A DNA stretch of 28,585 bases. Origin: an uncultured Eubacteriales bacterium. Lineage in GTDB: Bacteria > Bacillota > Clostridia > Oscillospirales > Oscillospiraceae. This document shows, in pieces, positions 16,352 to 23,425 of the stretch. The position numbers and the translations under genes are program-made. Location of the stretch: NCBI GenBank assembly GCA_902475855.1, contig CABSBF010000023.1, positions 1 to 28,585 of the forward strand, written 5' to 3'. Every line of letters begins with the position of its first letter. Position 1 is the first letter of the stretch. A model generated the notes under the pieces. It saw nothing but the letters and a program-made list of their open reading frames with translations, ran no database searches and had not been told where the DNA came from.

Positions 16352-16378
16352 CCGGCCGGGACAATTTGTCCCGGCCGG
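16352..16378 (-). terminator. Terminator of the tsaE-tsaB-upp operon
   Basis: A perfect 12-bp stem CCGGCCGGGACA/TGTCCCGGCCGG with a three-base loop lies 14 bases after the upp stop. On the minus strand it is followed by GTTTCGCTTTTT. It insulates upp from the downstream murJ promoter. Confidence 0.8.
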
Positions 16379-16392
16379 ATCAGTGTGCTGTT

Positions 16393-17025
16393 TTACTTCG
16401 TTCCGAAAATACGGTCGCCGGCATCGCCGAGGCCGGGAACGATATAGGCGTGGTCATTCAGGCAATCGTCAACCGCCGCCACATAGATGTCCACATCGGG
16501 ATGCTCCGCCGTCACGGCTCTGATGCCCTCCGGCGCTGCGATGATGTCCATCAGCGTGATATACTTGCAGCCATACTCCTTCTTGAGGATGGAGATCGCC
16601 GCCGCGGCGCTGCCGCCGGTTGCCAGCATGGGGTCAACCACAAACACCTGACGTTCGGAAATATCGGGCGGCATCTTGCAGTAATACTGCACCGGCTCCT
16701 TCGTTTCCGGGTCGCGGAACAGACCGATATGGCCGATCTTCGCCGAGGGGATCAGCGAAATCATGGAATCCACCATGCCAAGACCCGCACGCAGGATCGG
16801 CACGATCGCCATCTTCTTGCCGGCAAGAACACGAACCTTTGCCTTGGCGACCGGAGTTTCAATCTCGACCTCCTGCGTGGGCAGATTGCGCGTTGCTTCG
16901 TAGCACATCAGCGCGGCGATCTCACCGACGATCTCACGGAATTCCTTGACACCCGTGTTCTTGTCACGCAGGATCGACAGCTTGTGCTGCAAAAGCGGAT
17001 GATCCAAAACCTGAACTTTACCCAT
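16393..17025 (-). CDS. upp: Uracil phosphoribosyltransferase
   Basis: This 210-residue cytoplasmic salvage enzyme makes UMP from uracil and PRPP. The family start MGKVQVLDHPLLQHKLSILR is clear, as are VPILRAGLGMVDSM (75-88), the PRPP-binding loop VVDPMLATGGSA (129-140) and the C-terminal uracil-binding end PGLGDAGDRIFGTK. The ATG at 17025 has AAGGAG seven bases upstream; ATG 17031 would be only one base from that site, and longer frames run through tsaB. The start overlaps the end of tsaB by 8 bases, so upp is cotranscribed with the tRNA modification genes tsaE and tsaB. Confidence 0.97.
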   Translation of the reverse strand: MGKVQVLDHPLLQHKLSILRDKNTGVKEFREIVGEIAALMCYEATRNLPTQEVEIETPVAKAKVRVLAGKKMAIVPILRAGLGMVDSMISLIPSAKIGHIGLFRDPETKEPVQYYCKMPPDISERQVFVVDPMLATGGSAAAAISILKKEYGCKYITLMDIIAAPEGIRAVTAEHPDVDIYVAAVDDCLNDHAYIVPGLGDAGDRIFGTK

Positions 17026-17740
17026 TGTCATACTCCTTCTGTGCTTGCAGCCGCTCCGCGCGTTCCCGCTCCGCCTGCGAAAGCCGCAGGTAGTTCGGCA
17101 CCAGCGCCGCGCCGTCGGCTTCCGCCCCGGACAGGAGCATGGCCCGCGCCAACAACGCCACGCCCGAGGCGCGCTGCATTCTGAATTGCTCCGGCGCCAA
17201 AACGCAGCCGAAGCCCTGCTTACCGATGGTATTATAACACAGCGCCGCACCATCGCCAACCATTATTTTCGGTTTTTCGATTTTTTTCAGCTCTTTTTCC
17301 AGTTCTTCCAAAGAAATTGCTCTGTCTGGCGTCAAACGGGTCAGGACTCCCTCCTCGCAGGAGAACAGCGCGTTATAGACCTGCTGCCGCCGCGCGTCCA
17401 TCGCACAGCAGATCACGCCGGAGAAGCACTGCGCCTGCCGCGCCATGGCTTCCAGCGTCGAAACGCCCACACAGGGAAGCTCCCGCCCCCATGCAAAGCC
17501 CTTTGCCGCGGCAACGCCGATGCGCACGCCCGTAAAGCTGCCCGGCCCCGCTGCGCACGCGACCGCCGTCACATCGGCAGGGGTGAGCGCGCAGTTTTCC
17601 AGAAGCTGCTGCGCCGTCTGCATCAGCGTCCTGCTGTGCGTCTGCCCGCAGTTCAGGTAGAACTCTCCCAAAAGAGTATCCTCTTCCAGCAGCGCGACGG
17701 AAGCCGCCTTTGCCGAGGTTTCAAATGCCAGAATCCGCAT
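17018..17740 (-). CDS. tsaB: tRNA threonylcarbamoyladenosine biosynthesis protein TsaB
   Basis: This 240-residue protein of the ASKHA fold is the catalytically inactive partner of TsaD in the t6A complex that modifies A37 of ANN-decoding tRNAs. The start MRILAFETSAKAASVALL, the QTHSRTLMQ segment and AAGPGSFTGVRIGVAAAKG are the family marks. The length is usual. Its stop overlaps the upp start by 8 bases, and its start lies 20 bases inside the end of tsaE, so the three are one translation-coupled unit. The remaining complex members (tsaD, tsaC) and the frequent neighbour rimI are not in this window. Confidence 0.95.
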   Translation of the reverse strand: MRILAFETSAKAASVALLEEDTLLGEFYLNCGQTHSRTLMQTAQQLLENCALTPADVTAVACAAGPGSFTGVRIGVAAAKGFAWGRELPCVGVSTLEAMARQAQCFSGVICCAMDARRQQVYNALFSCEEGVLTRLTPDRAISLEELEKELKKIEKPKIMVGDGAALCYNTIGKQGFGCVLAPEQFRMQRASGVALLARAMLLSGAEADGAALVPNYLRLSQAERERAERLQAQKEYDNG

Positions 17741-18158
17741 CCGGCACGCCTCCTTCTATCGTGATTTTCCGTTCGTCGTCCGAAATCTTTTCGATTTGGA
17801 CGGTAATTGCATCCTCCATGGCGCCGGAGACATTTTCGCTCCACTCCACGGCGCAAACGCCGCCGCGGGCGAGATAGTCCTCCCAGCCGATGTCGAACAG
17901 TTCCTCCTCGGAGCCGAGGCGGTACATATCAAAATGAAACAGCGGAAGCCTGCCGCCCGTGTACTCATTGACGATGGTGTACGTTGGGCTGGTCACACGC
18001 ATGGAGATTCCCAGCCCGCGCGCAAGTCCGCGCGTAAAGGCGGTCTTTCCCGCACCCAGCTCGCCGACATAGGCGATGATCTCGCCGCCCCGGAGCGTTC
18101 TGCCCAGACGCTCCCCCAGACGCTCGGTTTCCTCCGCGCCTTTGGTGAAATACTGCAT
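17721..18158 (-). CDS. tsaE: tRNA threonylcarbamoyladenosine biosynthesis ATPase TsaE
   Basis: This 145-residue P-loop ATPase binds TsaD-TsaB and powers turnover of the t6A complex. Walker A GELGAGKT is at 32-39, followed by TSPTYTIVNEYTGG (56-69), HFDMYRLGSEEEL (75-87) and VEWSENV (104-110), all typical. The ATG at 18158 is chosen because the family begins just here. AAAGG lies ten bases upstream, and a second AAGGA touches the ATG. A longer frame to 18221 begins inside the spacer region upstream of the transcript start and is rejected. It is the first gene of tsaE-tsaB-upp. Confidence 0.95.
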   Translation of the reverse strand: MQYFTKGAEETERLGERLGRTLRGGEIIAYVGELGAGKTAFTRGLARGLGISMRVTSPTYTIVNEYTGGRLPLFHFDMYRLGSEEELFDIGWEDYLARGGVCAVEWSENVSGAMEDAITVQIEKISDDERKITIEGGVPDADSGI

Positions 18159-18189
18159 TCCTTCACGACCTTTGATTTTTTTCGCGTCT

Positions 18190-18218
18190 ATTGTATCATT
18201 CCCGCCGCTTTTTGTAAA
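18190..18218 (-). promoter_or_regulatory. Promoter of tsaE-tsaB-upp
   Basis: On the minus strand TTTACA (18218-18213), a 17-base spacer and TACAAT (18195-18190). The start of transcription would be near 18183, leaving a short leader before the ATG at 18158. Confidence 0.8.
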
Positions 18219-18249
18219 CACCTCCCGGCGCGTACTTTTTTGTTTACAA
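18212..18249. repeat. Inverted repeat spanning divergent -35 boxes
   Basis: A perfect 9-bp inverted repeat, TTGTAAACA (18212-18220) and TGTTTACAA (18241-18249), has its centre between tsaE and the SEDS gene. Each arm contains one TTTACA -35 box. The symmetry may just follow from two identical promoters facing apart, or it may be an operator shared by both. Confidence 0.7.
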
Positions 18250-18271
18250 GCAGGGCGAATGATGGTAGAAT
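18243..18271 (+). promoter_or_regulatory. Promoter of the SEDS (rodA-like) gene
   Basis: TTTACA (18243-18248), a 17-base spacer and TAGAAT (18266-18271). The transcript should start near 18278, so the AGGAGG at 18281 is almost at the 5' end of the message and the leader is very short. Confidence 0.75.
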
Positions 18272-18293
18272 AACAGGAACAGGAGGTGAGATC

Positions 18294-19445
18294 ATGAAAA
18301 AGTTTGCAGGCCGTCTGCTTGAGATCTTCAGAAAAGGCGATATGATACTGCTGGCGCTGTGCGTTGTTTCATCCATATTCGGCATTGTCATGATCTACGC
18401 CGCCACCTACACCGACGGAAACACGAGAATGATCATCATCCAGACCGGTTCCCTTCTTGCCGGTATTCTCGTCTACCTCGGCATGACCGCGCTGGACATC
18501 GACATTCTGGCCGGGCAGCGGACGATTCTCTTCCTGTTTAATACGCTTTTTATTGCCATGCTGATGATCTGGGGCATCGAGGGCTCCACCGGCAACCGGA
18601 GCTGGCTGCACTTTTCCTTCCTGCCGTTCAATATTCAGCCGGCGGAGGTCTGCAAGATCACCTATATCATTCTTCTGGCCAAAACCATGAGCATCCACCG
18701 CAACCATGTGTCCTCTCTGCGCTGCGTTCCCGTGCTGACGGGACACATGCTCTTCATCGTCGCGGAGATCATCCTTCTGTCCAAGGATATGGGCGTGGCG
18801 CTGATTTTCGTCTTCATCTTCCTGATCATGGTCTATGCCGGCGGCGTGAGCGGCTGGTGGTTCCTTGGCGGCGGCGCAGCCTTCGCCGCGGCCAGTCCGT
18901 ATCTGTGGGAGCATGTCATGCGCCCCGACCAGAAAAACCGGATCCTCGCGCTGCTTGACCCGAGCATCGACCCCACGGGCGAGGGCGTCCTCTGGCAGAC
19001 CAACAAAAATCTGGAGGCGCTGCGCAACGGTGGCCTTTCCGGGCAGGGGCTGTTCCACGGCGACCTGACCAACTCCGCCGCACTTCCCGCCCGCCACACG
19101 GACTCCATCTTCTGCTCCATCGGCGAGCAGCTCGGTCTGATCGGCTGCCTGGCGGTGCTGCTTCTGCTGCTGGCCATCGTCGCGCGCTGCATTTACGTCG
19201 GCATGAAATCTCCGGACTATATGAACCGTCTGATCTGCATCGGCATTGCCTCCATGTTCCTGTTCCAAATTCTCATCAATGTCGGCGTGTGTCTTGGCCT
19301 GTTCCCGGTCATCGGCCTTGCGCTTCCCTTCTTCAGCTATGGCGGCAGCTCGCTGATGACCTCCTTCCTCGCCGTCGGCATCGTGTCAGGCATCAAAATG
19401 TGTCCCGCGCCGGACATCTCGGCGCACTATATCCGGCCATACTGA
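18294..19445 (+). CDS. rodA: SEDS-family peptidoglycan polymerase (RodA/FtsW type)
   Basis: This 383-residue polytopic membrane protein belongs to the shape, elongation, division and sporulation family, which polymerises lipid II glycan with a partner class B PBP. Family marks are GSTGNRSWLHFSFLPFNIQP (98-116) running into AEVCKI, SKDMGVALIF (163-172, in place of the usual DLGTA), LPARHTDSIFCSIGEQLG (264-281) and the end motif GLALPFFSYGGSS (341-353). The ATG at 18294 has AGGAGG seven bases upstream. Whether it acts as RodA, FtsW or SpoVE cannot be decided from this protein alone; a partner PBP is not adjacent. It is divergent from tsaE and separated from the SLH gene by a terminator. Confidence 0.88.
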   Translation: MKKFAGRLLEIFRKGDMILLALCVVSSIFGIVMIYAATYTDGNTRMIIIQTGSLLAGILVYLGMTALDIDILAGQRTILFLFNTLFIAMLMIWGIEGSTGNRSWLHFSFLPFNIQPAEVCKITYIILLAKTMSIHRNHVSSLRCVPVLTGHMLFIVAEIILLSKDMGVALIFVFIFLIMVYAGGVSGWWFLGGGAAFAAASPYLWEHVMRPDQKNRILALLDPSIDPTGEGVLWQTNKNLEALRNGGLSGQGLFHGDLTNSAALPARHTDSIFCSIGEQLGLIGCLAVLLLLLAIVARCIYVGMKSPDYMNRLICIGIASMFLFQILINVGVCLGLFPVIGLALPFFSYGGSSLMTSFLAVGIVSGIKMCPAPDISAHYIRPY

Positions 19446-19461
19446 GTTCCGTACCGCCGCC

Positions 19462-19510
19462 GGGGGGGAGGAAAAGTTTGAAAACTTTTCCTCCCCCCTG
19501 CATATTTTAT
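19462..19510 (+). terminator. Terminator after the SEDS gene
   Basis: GGGGGGAGGAAAAG (19463-19476) pairs perfectly with CTTTTCCTCCCCCC (19485-19498). The following bases TGCATATTTTAT are T-rich but not a clean U-run. Some read-through into the SLH gene, which shows no clear promoter of its own, is possible. Confidence 0.75.
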
Positions 19511-19559
19511 CCAGAAAGCGTTCATCCTATCTGCGAAGAAAAATTTAGGAGGGAATCTC

Positions 19560-20774
19560 ATGAGATCCATTCTTCGCACGGTGATCCTTTCCGGGCTCCT
19601 CTGCGCGCTGTGCCTTTCCGCCGCAGCCAGCAGTGCCGACACGCCGGCCGCCATCTTGTCCGGCAGCACCGAAACGCTCTACAGTGCCGAATACTGCTTC
19701 GCGGAAGCCGACTTCCATGCGGACAAGCTTTCCGATCTGCGCGGCATTTTCGTTACCGGTGTGCCGGATGCGGCCGTCGCAGCCGTCCGGCTCGGCCGCC
19801 GCGAGATCCGTCCGGGCGACGTTCTTCCGCTGGAGTGCCTGCGGCGCCTGACGCTCTGCCCCAACTGCACGGGCGGCTGTGATGCCGCCCTGACCTACTG
19901 TCCCATTCGCGGCACCCGCCTTGACCCGGAGACAACGCTGACCGTCCGCATCAAATCCGGCAAAAATGAAACGCCCACAGCCGAGGCCGCCGAATTTGAA
20001 ACCTATCGAAATATCGCCAACGACGGCCAGCTCACCGGCACGGACGCGGAAAACGGGCCGCTTCTTTTCCGGCTCGTCGATGCACCGAAGCGCGGGACGG
20101 TCAAACTGGAGGAAAACGGTGCTTTTGTCTATACCCCCAATAAAAACAAGGTCGGTGAGGACAGCTTCACCTTCACTGTGACCGACGACGCGGGCAACGT
20201 TTCCAAGCCCGCTGCCGTGAAAATCCGCATTCTCAAGCCCTCGGAGAGCAAAACCTTTGCCGATCTGGAAGGATCGCTTGACCAGTATGAGGCCATGTGG
20301 AGCCGCAGCACCGGCCTTTGCAGCGGGCGTTCTATCGGCGGAACGCTCTGCTACGGCGCGGAAGAGCCGGTCACGCGCGCGGAATTCCTCGTCATGGCGA
20401 TGAAGCTGGGCAAGGTTCCCGTCGAGGAAGCGCTGACCGTTTCTGGCTTTGCCGACGCCGAAGATGCCGCCGCATGGCTCCAGCCCTATCTCTCCTCGGC
20501 CATGCGCCGCGGCATCGTCCATGGCATCGCCGCAGAGGACGGCCTGGTTTTCCGGCCAAATGAGGCTGTTACCGGTGCGCAGGCAGCAGTCATGCTTCAG
20601 AACATCTGGAAGCTCCCCGCGACTGCTGCGGCCGCGGGCGCAGACGATACCGATTGGAGCGCTGGCGCGGTGCAGGCACTTTCCGAGGCGGGCATCCGCC
20701 TTGCAGACAGCGGAGAAGTTCTGACGCGCCTGGACGCCGCAAAGCTGCTCTATCAGATGAGCAGGCTCAGATAA
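19560..20774 (+). CDS. Secreted SLH-domain protein with Ig-like domain
   Basis: This 404-residue exported protein has a signal peptide at 1-26 (hydrophobic LRTVILSGLLCALCLSAAA, cleavage likely after the ASSA region). A domain at about 30-130 contains a cluster of cysteines, CPNCTGGC at 100-107 and Cys114. A cadherin-like or bacterial Ig domain lies at about 136-226 (LVDAPKRGTVKLEENGAF, then VYTPNK and DSFTFTVTDDAGNVS). SLH repeats lie at about 232-404, with recognisable TRAEFLVMAMKL and TGAQAAVMLQNIW segments. SLH domains hold proteins to secondary cell-wall polymers, so it is likely to be wall-attached. AGGAGGG precedes the ATG. No enzyme motif is visible. The third SLH repeat is short and degenerate. 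Confidence 0.87.
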   Translation: MRSILRTVILSGLLCALCLSAAASSADTPAAILSGSTETLYSAEYCFAEADFHADKLSDLRGIFVTGVPDAAVAAVRLGRREIRPGDVLPLECLRRLTLCPNCTGGCDAALTYCPIRGTRLDPETTLTVRIKSGKNETPTAEAAEFETYRNIANDGQLTGTDAENGPLLFRLVDAPKRGTVKLEENGAFVYTPNKNKVGEDSFTFTVTDDAGNVSKPAAVKIRILKPSESKTFADLEGSLDQYEAMWSRSTGLCSGRSIGGTLCYGAEEPVTRAEFLVMAMKLGKVPVEEALTVSGFADAEDAAAWLQPYLSSAMRRGIVHGIAAEDGLVFRPNEAVTGAQAAVMLQNIWKLPATAAAAGADDTDWSAGAVQALSEAGIRLADSGEVLTRLDAAKLLYQMSRLR

Positions 20775-20779
20775 TACAA

Positions 20780-20816
20780 AAACCTCTCTTCGGCGCTGTT
20801 TGCCGAAGAGAGGTTT
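20780..20816. terminator. Bidirectional terminator between SLH and Na/Pi genes
   Basis: A perfect 15-bp stem AAACCTCTCTTCGGC (20780-20794) and GCCGAAGAGAGGTTT (20802-20816) with a seven-base loop lies in the 46-base gap between two converging genes, with T-rich sequence after it on both strands. Confidence 0.9.
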
Positions 20817-20820
20817 GCAT

Positions 20821-22566
20821 TTATTTTGTCTCGGGGAAACGGTACTTTTCCTTGTACCCGCGGAACACCTCCGCGAATTCGTGTGCGCCGTCTTCCTTGA
20901 CTGTGTTCAGATATTCGTGCGTGCCGAAGCTGCCCGCGTGCGTCTCGATGAGTGCAACGGCGATGTTGGAGCAGTGGTCGGAGACGCGCTCGTAGTTGGT
21001 CAGAAGGTCGGAGAGGATGAAGCCCATTTCGATGGTACACACCCCGGCCTGCAATCGCTCGATGTGCGCGGATTTCGCCTCCGCGATCAGCAGATCAATG
21101 ACCTGCTCCAGCGGCTCGACGCGGCGCGCCATTTCAAGATCTTCCTGACAGAAGGAGTCGATCGTCAGATTCAGAATATCATTCAGCGCGTCGGTCAGGA
21201 CCTCCAGTTCCTGGCGGGCCTGCGGCGAGAAGGTGATCTTCTTATCGTGAATCTCCTGCGCGCTGCGCAGCAGATTCACAGCGTGGTCGCCCAGACGCTC
21301 CAGATCACCGATGGTGTGCAGCATCTTGGAAACCTCCTGCGAGTCCCGCTCGGACAGGGATTTGCGTGCCAGCTTCACGAGGAAGGTGCCGAGCTTGTCC
21401 TCGTACATATCGAGGTCATCCTCGTATTTCAGCACGGCCTGCGCCGTCTTTTCATCATAGCTGTGCAGCAGGCTGATGGAGGAAAGGATGGTCTTGCGGG
21501 CGATCTGCGCCATCTTGTTGGTGCGCGCATCCGCCTCGGAAACGGCAATGGAAACCGTGGAGAGCAGACGCTCGTCCAGGAACGCGGTCTCCTCCGTCGC
21601 CTTCGAGGGACGCACAAGAAGATTGGTCAGATGCTCCAACTGCTTCCAGAAGGGGAAGAGGATGACGGTATTGACCACGTTGAACACCGTGTGGATCATG
21701 GCCACGCCGAAGATCGTAACCGAATCGTCTATGAAGTCAAAGCGGAAAATCAGCCTTGCACCGTAGAACAGGCCCATGCAGACAACGGTGCCGATGATCT
21801 TGATGATGATGTGGACAATCGCGACCTTCTTTGCGTTCTTGTTGACGCCCATGCTGGAAATCAGGGCGGTGACGCAGGTGCCGATGTTTGCACCCAGCAC
21901 CAGAGGAATGGCCATATTATAGGTGATCTGGCCGGACAGAGCGAGGTTCTGCACGATACTGATCGTACCGGCAGAGCTCTGGATGACGCCGGTGAAGATC
22001 GTGGAGATCACCACGGCGACAAAGGGATTGTTGAAAGCGGTCAAAAGTGCCTGGAAGCTGCCGGAATTCTCCAGCTCCTGCACGGAATTGCCCATCATGA
22101 CCATGCCGTACATCAAAATGGCAAAGCCGACGAAGATGCGCCCCAGATCGTGGCGGCGCGGCTTCTTGCTCAGGGTGATCATGGCCACGCCGAGCAGCGC
22201 GATGACCGGTGCGAAATTCTTCGGGTTCAGCATGGAGATCACGCCGCTGCCGGAAATGCCGGACAGGGAGGTGATCCATGTTGTGACTGTGGTGCCGATG
22301 TTTGATCCCATGATCACGCCGATGGTCTGGCCGAACTGCATGATGCCGGAGTTGACCAGGCCGACCAGCATGACCGTCATAGCCGAGGAAGACTGAATGG
22401 CGATCGTAATCACGAAGCCGAGGAGCATGGCCATCCAGCGATTGCCCGTGATTTTTTTGAGAGAACGCTCCAGAGAGCCGCCCGCCATTTTTCGCAGGCC
22501 GTCGGACATGACGTTCATGCCAAAGAGGAAAAAGGCAAGCCCGCCGATCAGCAGAATCACATCCAT
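20821..22566 (-). CDS. Na/Pi cotransporter family protein with PhoU-like domain
   Basis: This 581-residue inner-membrane protein has two inverted transport repeats, each with the NptA signature: IQSSSAMTVMLVGLVNSG at 57-74 and IQSSAGTISIVQNLALSG from about 195. These are followed by SNIGTTVTTW and ANIGTCVTAL segments, then by a soluble all-helical PhoU-like region at about 340-560 (KMLHTIGDLERLGDHAVNLL, LLTNYERVSDHCSNIA). It would move phosphate with sodium, in or out, and the PhoU part probably senses phosphate or regulates the channel. The ATG at 22566 has GGAG nine bases upstream; the extension to 22614 begins in leader sequence with no binding site. It is monocistronic, divergent from queT and closed by a shared terminator. 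Confidence 0.92.
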   Translation of the reverse strand: MDVILLIGGLAFFLFGMNVMSDGLRKMAGGSLERSLKKITGNRWMAMLLGFVITIAIQSSSAMTVMLVGLVNSGIMQFGQTIGVIMGSNIGTTVTTWITSLSGISGSGVISMLNPKNFAPVIALLGVAMITLSKKPRRHDLGRIFVGFAILMYGMVMMGNSVQELENSGSFQALLTAFNNPFVAVVISTIFTGVIQSSAGTISIVQNLALSGQITYNMAIPLVLGANIGTCVTALISSMGVNKNAKKVAIVHIIIKIIGTVVCMGLFYGARLIFRFDFIDDSVTIFGVAMIHTVFNVVNTVILFPFWKQLEHLTNLLVRPSKATEETAFLDERLLSTVSIAVSEADARTNKMAQIARKTILSSISLLHSYDEKTAQAVLKYEDDLDMYEDKLGTFLVKLARKSLSERDSQEVSKMLHTIGDLERLGDHAVNLLRSAQEIHDKKITFSPQARQELEVLTDALNDILNLTIDSFCQEDLEMARRVEPLEQVIDLLIAEAKSAHIERLQAGVCTIEMGFILSDLLTNYERVSDHCSNIAVALIETHAGSFGTHEYLNTVKEDGAHEFAEVFRGYKEKYRFPETK

Positions 22567-22628
22567 GCGCTTTTCTCCGTTCTTTTTTTCATACAAAAAT
22601 ATTAGAGGGAGCATACGCCCTCATTTAT

Positions 22629-22657
22629 ACTCTAAAGGCCGTAAGGAACAAAGTCAA
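22629..22657 (-). promoter_or_regulatory. Promoter of the Na/Pi cotransporter gene
   Basis: On the minus strand TTGACT (22657-22652), a 17-base spacer and TAGAGT (22634-22629). The -35 is near consensus and the -10 is weak. No Pho-box repeat was recognised near it. Confidence 0.6.
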
Positions 22658-22691
22658 CCCCATTTTCCCTTTTTTCCTAAGATTCTTCATC

Positions 22692-22742
22692 CTGCACAAA
22701 AGCCCCCTTGCAAATTCTACTTTTCCGTGAGGTTTTGTGCAG
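22692..22742. repeat. Spaced perfect inverted repeat upstream of queT
   Basis: CTGCACAAAA (22692-22701) and TTTTGTGCAG (22733-22742) are perfect 10-bp inverted arms separated by 31 bases. They lie between the two divergent promoters and end 13 bases before the queT -35 box. It could be a binding site for a dimeric regulator or a hairpin; no hairpin terminator is needed here. Apart from this and the two promoters, the 337-base gap holds only the riboswitch and leader. Confidence 0.6.
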
Positions 22743-22755
22743 TGCAATCCGGCTC

Positions 22756-22784
22756 TTGACGGGACGGGATTTCTCTAGTACAAT
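22756..22784 (+). promoter_or_regulatory. Promoter of the queT operon
   Basis: TTGACG (22756-22761), a 17-base spacer and TACAAT (22779-22784). Transcription should start near 22791, giving a leader of about 113 bases that contains the preQ1 element. Confidence 0.8.
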
Positions 22785-22814
22785 AGATGCGCCATGCGGA
22801 AAACCGCGGCACAT

Positions 22815-22853
22815 GACAGTTCGAAACCATCCTGTCGTAAAACAAAACTATGG
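22815..22853 (+). promoter_or_regulatory. preQ1-I riboswitch
   Basis: The stem GACAG (22815-22819) with CTGTC (22832-22836) encloses a 12-base loop starting TTC and ending in C (22831), the position that contacts the ligand in known preQ1-I aptamers. The A-rich tail GTAAAACAAAACTATGG follows directly, the hallmark of this class. The loop bases CCAT (22827-22830) can pair with ATGG (22850-22853) to close a pseudoknot. The gene it precedes, queT, is a known preQ1 target. No U-run terminator is visible between 22854 and the ATG. A small TCCG-GAAA-CGGA hairpin covers part of the ribosome binding site, so translational control is more likely (inference). Loop bases differ from the textbook consensus, hence moderate certainty on subtype. 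Confidence 0.72.
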
Positions 22854-22903
22854 GCCGGGCCGGCGCTTTATGCGCCCGTCCTCGTCCGGAAACGGAGAAA
22901 AAC

Positions 22904-23425
22904 ATGAAACAAACCGTCCGCTCTCTTGCCCGCGGCGCAGCCTTTGCCGCGCTGTACGCCACACTGACCTTCCTTCAGAATCTGCTGCTGCCCGGCACGA
23001 CCTCCGCCGCGATTCAGTTCCGCCTGTCCGAGGCGCTGTGCATCTTCGCGCTGTTCACCCCGGATGCCGTCTGGGGCCTGACGCTGGGCTGCTTCCTGTT
23101 CAACCTGCTTTCCCCCGGCTCCCTGCCGCTGGACTGGCTGGTCGGCACGGTCGCGACTGCCCTTGCCACGCTGGTCATGTACCGTCTGCGCAAGGTTCGC
23201 GTGATGCGCATCCCATTGGTTGCGCTTCTGATGCCTGCCGCCTTCAATTCTCTCTTTGTCGGCGCGGAGCTGACCGTCTATGTCGGCGAATTGTCCCTGT
23301 GGCTGAATATGCTCTATGTCGCCGTCGGTGAGCTGGCCGTCCTCCTGACCGCCGGAACCGCTCTGTACTTTGCCTTCACCGCACGCGGCCTGAACCGGCG
23401 TCTCTTCCCGGAGGACGCCGCTTGA
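22904..23425 (+). CDS. queT: QueT-family queuosine-precursor ECF transporter S component
   Basis: This 173-residue membrane protein has about five to six helices. It matches the QueT family in ALYATLTFLQN, AIQFRLSEALCIFALFTPDA, WGLTLGCFLFNLLSP and PLDWLVGTVATALATL. As an ECF S component it would bind preQ1 or a related queuosine precursor and work with a shared EcfAA'T module, which is not in this window. The ATG at 22904 has GGAG near 22894-22897. It lies under a preQ1-type riboswitch, which agrees with the assignment: high precursor should shut it off. Its stop overlaps the TTG start of the next gene in a TTGA junction. Confidence 0.9.
   Translation: MKQTVRSLARGAAFAALYATLTFLQNLLLPGTTSAAIQFRLSEALCIFALFTPDAVWGLTLGCFLFNLLSPGSLPLDWLVGTVATALATLVMYRLRKVRVMRIPLVALLMPAAFNSLFVGAELTVYVGELSLWLNMLYVAVGELAVLLTAGTALYFAFTARGLNRRLFPEDAA

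Noticed and set aside
17026..17259. N-terminal extension of upp by 78 residues
   Set aside because: The extension is antisense-free but lies in the tsaB coding sequence in another frame, and the canonical family start with a spaced AAGGAG is at 17025.
20800..22305. A 501-codon plus-strand frame opposite the Na/Pi gene
   Set aside because: Gln/His/Asp-rich shadow translation without motifs; the minus-strand protein has both QSSSA-type signatures and a PhoU region.
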